Assembly (NCBI GenBank): GCA_003222065.1
Contig: QHUV01000229.1
Coordinates: 1 to 14,432 of the forward strand
Source: Gemmatimonadota bacterium
Lineage (GTDB): Bacteria; Gemmatimonadota; Gemmatimonadetes; Gemmatimonadales; Gemmatimonadaceae
Reading direction: 5' to 3'
DNA length: 14,432 nt
Below the pieces are notes generated by a model that saw only the letters and a list, made by a program, of their open reading frames with translations, searched no databases and had not been told where the DNA came from. The position numbers and the translations under genes were made by a program. Positions 6,980 to 14,432 of this stretch are shown here, piece by piece; the first letter of the stretch is position 1, and the number at the start of each line of letters is the position of its first letter.

Positions 6980-8290
6980 GTGCAGATATCGGTCATTGGA
7001 ACTGGGTATGTGGGCCTCGTCGTCGGGGCATGTTTGGCCGAAACAGGAAACACTGTGTGGTGCGCGGACGTCGATCAGAAGAAGATCGACGGATTGAAGC
7101 AGAACGTGATTCCTATTTACGAGCCGGGACTCGATGCGCTCGTCGAGCGGAACCAAAAGGCCGGCCGCCTCAACTTCACCACCGACGTCGCCGATTCGAT
7201 CCGTCGTAGCGAGGTGGTCTTTATCGCCGTCGGGACGCCGCCTGACGAAGATGGCTCAGCGGATCTGCGGCACGTGCTGGATGTCGCCGATACGATCGGG
7301 CGCAGCATGAAACGGGAGATGGTCATCGTAACCAAGTCGACGGTCCCCGTCGGCACCGCCGCCAAGGTCGCGGACTGCGTCGGCAAGTCGGCCCAGTACT
7401 CGTTCCACATGTGCAGCAACCCGGAGTTCCTCAAGGAGGGTGCTGCCGTCGACGACTTCATGTATCCCGATCGTGTCGTCCTCGGTGTCGACAGCGATCA
7501 TGCGCGGAGCGTGATGGCCGAGTTGTACGCTCCATTCGTGCGCACCGGCAAGCCGATCATCTTCATGGACATTGCGTCCGCGGAGATGACGAAGTACGCG
7601 GCGAATGCGATGTTGGCGACGCGAATCTCCTTCATGAACGAGGTGGCGAACCTGTGCGAGCGCGTCGGCGCCAACGTCGACCTCGTGCGAAAGGGCATTG
7701 GCAGCGACTCGCGCATCGGCCCGGCGTTTCTGTTTCCCGGACCCGGCTACGGTGGATCGTGCTTCCCGAAAGATGTAAAGGCCCTCGTTAGAACCGCGCG
7801 TGAGAGCGGAGCATGTCTACGCGTGTTGGAGTCGGTCGAGGCGGTCAATGACGATCAGAAGCACCGTCTTTTCCAGAAGCTGCAACAGGCAATAGGGCCT
7901 GAGCTTCGTGGGACAAAGGTTGCCGTGTGGGGATTGGCATTCAAGCCGAACACGGACGACATGCGCGAAGCGCCGGCGATCACGCTCATCGAGGATCTGC
8001 TTCAAGCGGGATCGCAAGTCGCGGCGCACGATCCGGTGGCGATGCCGGAGGCCAAGCGACGCCTCGGCAACCGTGTGTCATTCGCCGATACGAACTATGA
8101 CGCATTGAGCGGAGCGGACGCCCTGGCCATCGTCACCGACTGGAACGAATACCGGCATCCCGATTTCGGCCGCATCAAGAGCTCGTTACGCCGGCCGGTG
8201 ATCGTCGACGGGCGCAATCTCTATGCGACGACGAAAATGGCCGAGCTCGGGTTTAAATATCACTCAATTGGCCGCGGCGGTACGATATGA
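6980..8290 (+). CDS. ugd: UDP-glucose 6-dehydrogenase
   Basis: This enzyme oxidises UDP-glucose to UDP-glucuronate with two NAD+, in the cytoplasm, feeding polysaccharide and UDP-xylose synthesis. The 436-residue length is normal. The NAD-binding GTGYVG (residues 7-12) opens a Rossmann fold. [19 protein letters not shown] and NPEFLKEG follow, then [12 protein letters not shown] with the conserved lysine at about 205. [12 protein letters not shown] holds the catalytic cysteine C261. The C-terminal UDP-binding domain shows [19 protein letters not shown] and VIVDGRN. The GTG start is supported by GGAG at 6971-6974, five bases upstream. The stop overlaps the next start (ATGA at 8287-8290). That next gene is a UDP-glucuronate decarboxylase, so the pair makes UDP-xylose from UDP-glucose. 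No missing blocks were noticed in this gene. Confidence 0.95.
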   Translation: MQISVIGTGYVGLVVGACLAETGNTVWCADVDQKKIDGLKQNVIPIYEPGLDALVERNQKAGRLNFTTDVADSIRRSEVVFIAVGTPPDEDGSADLRHVLDVADTIGRSMKREMVIVTKSTVPVGTAAKVADCVGKSAQYSFHMCSNPEFLKEGAAVDDFMYPDRVVLGVDSDHARSVMAELYAPFVRTGKPIIFMDIASAEMTKYAANAMLATRISFMNEVANLCERVGANVDLVRKGIGSDSRIGPAFLFPGPGYGGSCFPKDVKALVRTARESGACLRVLESVEAVNDDQKHRLFQKLQQAIGPELRGTKVAVWGLAFKPNTDDMREAPAITLIEDLLQAGSQVAAHDPVAMPEAKRRLGNRVSFADTNYDALSGADALAIVTDWNEYRHPDFGRIKSSLRRPVIVDGRNLYATTKMAELGFKYHSIGRGGTI

Positions 8291-9079
8291 GAGTTCTCAT
8301 AACGGGAGCGGCCGGTTTCCTCGGTTCCCACCTTTGCGATCGCTTCCTGGGCGAGGGGCACACCGTTGTTGGCCTCGACAATTTCGTCACGGGAAGCCCG
8401 GACAATGTCGCTCACCTCGTCGGCAACGACCGCTTTCAGTTCGTTCGCCACAACATCTCCGAGTACACGTATGTCGCCGGTCCGCTGCAGGGCGTCCTTC
8501 ACTTTGCCTCGCCGGCGAGTCCGATTGATTATCTCGAGCTTCCCATCCAGACGCTCAAGGTGGGCTCACTCGGCACGCACAACGCGCTCGGCATCGCCCG
8601 CGCCCACGGGGCCCGATTCCTCCTCGCCAGCACGAGCGAAGTCTACGGCGACCCGCTCGAACACCCGCAAACCGAGAGCTACTGGGGCAACGTCAACCCC
8701 ATCGGGATCGCAGACGCGCAGCTTTTGTTACGTCGAAGACGAAGTCGATGGGATTTACCGTTTGTTCATGAACGGCGACGCTCAGCCGACGAATGTGGGT
8801 AATCCGATCGAATTCACGGTCCGGCAACTGGCAGAGATGGTTATCGAGCTCACCCGCACCACCTCGAGGATCATCACCGAGCCGCTCCCCCAGGATGATC
8901 CGAAGGTTCGAAAACCGGACATCACACGCGCCCGCACGATGCTTGGGTGGGACCCGAAAATCGCTTTGCGCGACGGCCTTGCCCGTACGATCGAATATTT
9001 CCGTGGCCTGGTCGGCAGTGACCGCATGGCGCCTCGAGCGCCGTTGGCGGCGCGGAGCCCGGTTGGAAGCGTCGCCTAA
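8287..9079 (+). pseudogene. UDP-glucuronate decarboxylase (UDP-xylose synthase), frame broken and active site missing
   Basis: An NAD-dependent extended SDR that would turn UDP-glucuronate into UDP-xylose. The first ~140 residues are in one frame: [10 protein letters not shown] (7-16), [35 protein letters not shown], then WGNVNPIG. The rest continues in a second frame from 8705: [53 protein letters not shown], ending at TAA 9077-9079. Between NPIG and GSQTRSF, homologues have about 65 residues, including the YxxxK catalytic pair and the NTYGPRM segment; these are absent, and the missing length is 3n+2 bases. The start overlaps the ugd stop by four bases. As written, the protein would lose catalysis and then frame. 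Flanking sequence is otherwise clean and uneroded, which fits a recent loss or an assembly error better than old decay. Confidence 0.85.
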
Positions 9080-9782
9080 TTTGCTCTCGCTCGCCAAGGA
9101 GCGCTTCGCCGTGCGTGACTACCACGGCGCGGCGCTCCTTCTCACTTCGGTGACGGAAGAAGGTCCCGCCTTCGCCGACGCCTTCAACCTCCTTGGCCTA
9201 TCGCTCGCCATGGTTGACCGCGCCGACGACGCGGTCGCCGCATTCGATCAAGCGCTCCGGGTCAACCCGCGCTACGTGGAGGCGTACCTGAATCGCGCCG
9301 TCGTGCTGAATCACCTCGGTCGGGAGGATGAGGCACGAGTCTCGATGACGCGAGCAGCCGAGCTTGGAGCACCCGATGAGAGCGGCTATCCGGCAGTCGT
9401 TGCCAACAAGCTCGCCAACGCCCATTTGTCTCTGGGCCACGACTATCGTGCGGCGGGCGCCCTCGAGCTCGCGATCGCCCAGTACCGGCGCGCCCTCGAG
9501 TTGAGGCCTCAATTCAACGACATCAGGCTCGCCCTCGGCCGCGCGCTGGTCGAGCACGGAAGACACGGGGAGGCAGTCGCCGTGCTCGATGAAGTCCTCC
9601 GAGTACGACCTTCATGGCTGGACGCCATGCTACTCCGAGGGTTGGCCGCTTATCTTCAGGGCGATCTTGATGCAGCGGGCACGATCTGGAATGACGCCTC
9701 CATGCGCCACCCGGAGGAGCCGCGGCTGGAGATCTATCGAAGCATGCTCGAGCGGCGCCGCCAGGAAATGAGCGACGCGTGA
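9063..9782 (+). CDS. TPR-repeat protein
   Basis: A protein of about 239 residues made largely of tetratricopeptide repeats, which form helical scaffolds for protein contacts. Repeat units show the usual A/G/Y/F/P spacing: ADAFNLLGLSLAMVDRADDA, AFDQALRVNPRYVEAYLNRA, then ALELAIAQYRRALELRPQF, IRLALGRALVEHGRHGEA and AVLDEVLRVRPSWLDAMLLR. About five units can be counted. There is no signal peptide or membrane segment, so it is probably cytoplasmic. TTG 9063 is chosen because GGAG at 9054-9057 stands five bases upstream, giving a 17-base overlap with the decarboxylase gene. GTG 9018 is in frame but lacks a ribosome site. The stop overlaps the bamD start (GTGA at 9779-9782). Its specific partner is unknown; the context suggests envelope or polysaccharide functions. 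Confidence 0.75.
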   Translation: MEASPNLLSLAKERFAVRDYHGAALLLTSVTEEGPAFADAFNLLGLSLAMVDRADDAVAAFDQALRVNPRYVEAYLNRAVVLNHLGREDEARVSMTRAAELGAPDESGYPAVVANKLANAHLSLGHDYRAAGALELAIAQYRRALELRPQFNDIRLALGRALVEHGRHGEAVAVLDEVLRVRPSWLDAMLLRGLAAYLQGDLDAAGTIWNDASMRHPEEPRLEIYRSMLERRRQEMSDA

Positions 9783-10603
9783 GCGCAACCCAAGCCACTC
9801 CCCCGGGTAGCACCTGCCATATGGTCGAACGACTTTGGAGATGCCTGGCGGCAGGATTGTTCCTGATCATTGCCGCCGCCTGTCATCCCGACTTCTCGCT
9901 AAATAAGTACAAGAAGCACGAAGAGCTCTTTCGAGCGGGCCTCAAGGAGTTCGATCGGCATAAGTGGGACAATGCGATTGCGGCCTTCGAGAAGCTGACG
10001 CTCGAGCTTCCCGCGCGCGACTCGCTATTGCCGCGCTCCTACTGGTATCTCGCCACGGCGCACGAACGGCAGGGCGAGCATCTTCTTGCCGCGCAGAGCT
10101 ACTCGAAGCTCGTCGAGAGCTTTCCGGACGACAGCTTGTCGGATGACGCAGCACTCGAAGCCGCCCGTAGCTACTGGAAGATGTGGCGTAAGCCAACACT
10201 CGATCCGACGTACGGCGAGACCTCGTTGGCAACTTATAACACCCTCCTCGGCCTCTATCCCACGTCGCCGCTCCTTCCGCAAGCGCAAAAGGAGCTGTCA
10301 GAGCTCGAGAATTGGTTCGCGATCAAGAACTACGACGCCGGGATGTTCTACGTGAGGCGAGGTGCCTACGACTCGGCCATTCTCTACTTCAAGGACGTTC
10401 TGTCGCGGTGGCCCAACTCGCCTACCGCACGGCAGACCGCGCTGAGCCTCGTGCAGGCGTACAAGGCCATTCGGTACCGCGAAGATGCTTCGGACCTTTG
10501 CACGCAGCTGCGGAAGAAATATGTAAGCGACGCCGGCGTGAGGATCGCCTGCAACGGGATTCCGGACGCTCCGGCGCCGCCAGCGACCTCCGCCGTCCCT
10601 TGA
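9779..10603 (+). CDS. bamD: BamD-like outer-membrane assembly lipoprotein
   Basis: BamD belongs to the BAM complex, which folds beta-barrel proteins into the outer membrane. This one has a lipoprotein signal: WRCLAAGLFLIIAAAC, with the lipidated cysteine at residue 35 from GTG 9779 or residue 21 from ATG 9821. The body shows the TPR pattern of BamD: ELFRAGLKEFDRHKWDNAI near the start, then AFEKLTLELPARDSLLPRS, YSKLVESFPDDSLSDDA and YFKDVLSRWPNSPTA. Its 274 residues are close to the usual 240-290. GTG 9779 overlaps the previous stop and has AGGAAA ten bases upstream; ATG 9821 gives a tidier signal peptide but no ribosome site. The gene ends three bases before nadD. It could also be a general outer-membrane TPR lipoprotein, but the lipobox and repeats fit BamD. 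Confidence 0.8.
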   Translation: MSATQATPPGSTCHMVERLWRCLAAGLFLIIAAACHPDFSLNKYKKHEELFRAGLKEFDRHKWDNAIAAFEKLTLELPARDSLLPRSYWYLATAHERQGEHLLAAQSYSKLVESFPDDSLSDDAALEAARSYWKMWRKPTLDPTYGETSLATYNTLLGLYPTSPLLPQAQKELSELENWFAIKNYDAGMFYVRRGAYDSAILYFKDVLSRWPNSPTARQTALSLVQAYKAIRYREDASDLCTQLRKKYVSDAGVRIACNGIPDAPAPPATSAVP

Positions 10604-10606
10604 GCC

Positions 10607-11182
10607 GTGCGGCTCGGGATTCTTGGCGGGACTTTCGATCCACCACATATCGGCCATCTACTCGCGGCTGTCGACGCCTATGAGGCGCTCGCCCTCGACC
10701 GGCTGTTCTTCGTGCCGGCGAACACTCAGCCGCTGAAGGCGGGTCTGGCCGCAGCTTCGGCACATCAGCGCCTGGCGATGGTAAAACTTCTCATCGGCGG
10801 CGATGACCGATTCGCCGCTGATGCGGTCGAAATCGAGCGAGCCGGTTTATCTTACACGGTCGACACACTGAATACGTTTGCCCAACGGTTCCCTAATGCC
10901 GAGCGCTTCTTCCTCGTCGGTGAGGACGCAATGACGGCCTTCGGGGAATGGCGTGCGCCGGAGCAAATAGTGAAGCTCGCCCGACTAGCGATCCTGCGGA
11001 GGCCGGGCGCGACCGTCGGCCCCGATGTCATGGCGCCAGAGGGAACGATCGCTCTGGCTACGCGTCTGGTAGACGTGTCGTCGACAGAAATACGACAGCG
11101 AGTTCGCGCGGGCCGGTCGATACGAGGGTTCGTGCCGGAGTCCGTTGCCAAATTTATCGAGACGGAGCGGCTGTACCGATAG
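10607..11182 (+). CDS. nadD: Nicotinate-nucleotide adenylyltransferase
   Basis: This cytoplasmic enzyme joins ATP and nicotinate mononucleotide to give deamido-NAD, a late step in NAD synthesis. The 191-residue length is typical. The N-terminal [15 protein letters not shown] (residues 4-18) is the nucleotidyltransferase signature with the HxGH-type motif. [11 protein letters not shown], then [25 protein letters not shown] and the late [13 protein letters not shown] (the ISSTxIR motif binding ATP phosphates) follow in the right order, and the protein closes with [19 protein letters not shown]. The start is GTG 10607, three bases after the bamD stop; no strong ribosome site is visible, which suggests coupling. 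secA starts eight bases after its stop. The gene appears complete. Confidence 0.95.
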   Translation: MRLGILGGTFDPPHIGHLLAAVDAYEALALDRLFFVPANTQPLKAGLAAASAHQRLAMVKLLIGGDDRFAADAVEIERAGLSYTVDTLNTFAQRFPNAERFFLVGEDAMTAFGEWRAPEQIVKLARLAILRRPGATVGPDVMAPEGTIALATRLVDVSSTEIRQRVRAGRSIRGFVPESVAKFIETERLYR

Positions 11183-11190
11183 AGGATAGC

Positions 11191-14190
<3,000 letters not shown>

Positions 14191-14199
14191 CCCGCTGAC

Positions 14200-14432
14200 T
14201 TGAATCCACTCGCCGAATCGGCGCGCGTGTCCAGTCGCCTTCCGTTGGTCGTGCGCGCGCTGAGTCTTCGTGACGTGGAACGGGAGATCGGCGCGAACGT
14301 CGTCGTCGCCGCCGATCTGCCCGATCCGCTGGTGGGCTTTCGCATGATCGGCGGCGCCTCGGCCCTCTGGATGTCGCGAGGCACCGAGTCTGTGTGGCTG
14401 GTCGCCTTCGCGAAAACTGAGATGCGAGCGCT
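14200..14432 (+). CDS. Unrecognised protein, N-terminal part
   Basis: An open frame runs from TTG 14200, nine bases after the secA stop, to the right edge; GTG 14227 is another in-frame start. The visible ~77 residues show SRLPLVVRALSLRDVEREIG, then NVVVAADLPDPLVGFRMIGG and SVWLVAFAKTEMRA. The mix of hydrophobic strands and charged helices looks like a real soluble protein, but I recognise no family and see no signal peptide. No ribosome site is clear at either start. An antisense frame covers part of the same bases but has arginine/serine-rich composition of the shadow type. Confidence 0.45.
   Translation, partial: MNPLAESARVSSRLPLVVRALSLRDVEREIGANVVVAADLPDPLVGFRMIGGASALWMSRGTESVWLVAFAKTEMRA

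Noticed and set aside
10948..11190. Upstream extension of the secA frame
   Set aside because: It runs inside nadD in another frame with arginine-rich shadow composition; ATG 11191 has a ribosome site and the proper SecA N-terminus.

Overview
The window is GC-rich bacterial DNA. Every gene I can support lies on the + strand, mostly with short gaps or 4-base ATGA/GTGA/TTGA overlaps. The style of the proteins suggests Gemmatimonadota or a close relative of the FCB group: a SecA with a long coiled insertion near its N-terminus, a PorV-like/OmpA fusion, and many GTG and TTG starts. This assignment is inference from memory of the families, not from a search.

Region A (1-2586) looks like a small peptide-modification (RiPP-type) operon. 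It holds the C-terminal end of an S24/S26 (signal-peptidase-like) peptidase, an HPr-kinase-like P-loop protein, a stand-alone PqqD-like peptide-binding protein and a radical SAM/SPASM enzyme. Behind a strong AGGAGG site follows a 55-residue ORF at 2419-2586 that has the look of a precursor peptide, with a YxxPxI motif in its first half and two cysteines in its second half. This set is the best candidate for an undescribed system here. The radical SAM gene is broken in this sequence.

Region B (2658-6829) encodes cell-envelope proteins: a lipoprotein with an Ig-like domain and YCF48/BNR-type repeats (reading frame broken near 3775), a secreted protein with a duplicated Ig-like module and a C-terminal segment like a sorting or FlgD-type domain, and an outer-membrane PorV-like barrel fused to an OmpA peptidoglycan-binding domain. 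A strong hairpin at 6850-6886 separates it from the next operon.

Region C (6980-14432) is a housekeeping and sugar-nucleotide run: UDP-glucose 6-dehydrogenase, UDP-glucuronate decarboxylase (broken), a TPR protein, a BamD-like lipoprotein, nicotinate-mononucleotide adenylyltransferase, SecA, and the start of an unrecognised gene cut by the window edge.

The most striking property of the sequence is that conserved genes lack internal pieces. The radical SAM gene, the YCF48 lipoprotein and the decarboxylase each change frame at one point, and two of them clearly skip conserved sequence there. SecA remains open but lacks two blocks, one holding the Walker A motif and the other the RxxGRxGRQG helicase motif. 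By comparison with remembered homologues the clear cases lack roughly 50 to 80 residues each. SecA is normally essential and single-copy, so I favour assembly collapse or a chimeric consensus over real gene decay. Raw reads would settle this. No tRNA, rRNA, CRISPR array, insertion sequence or phage gene was seen.
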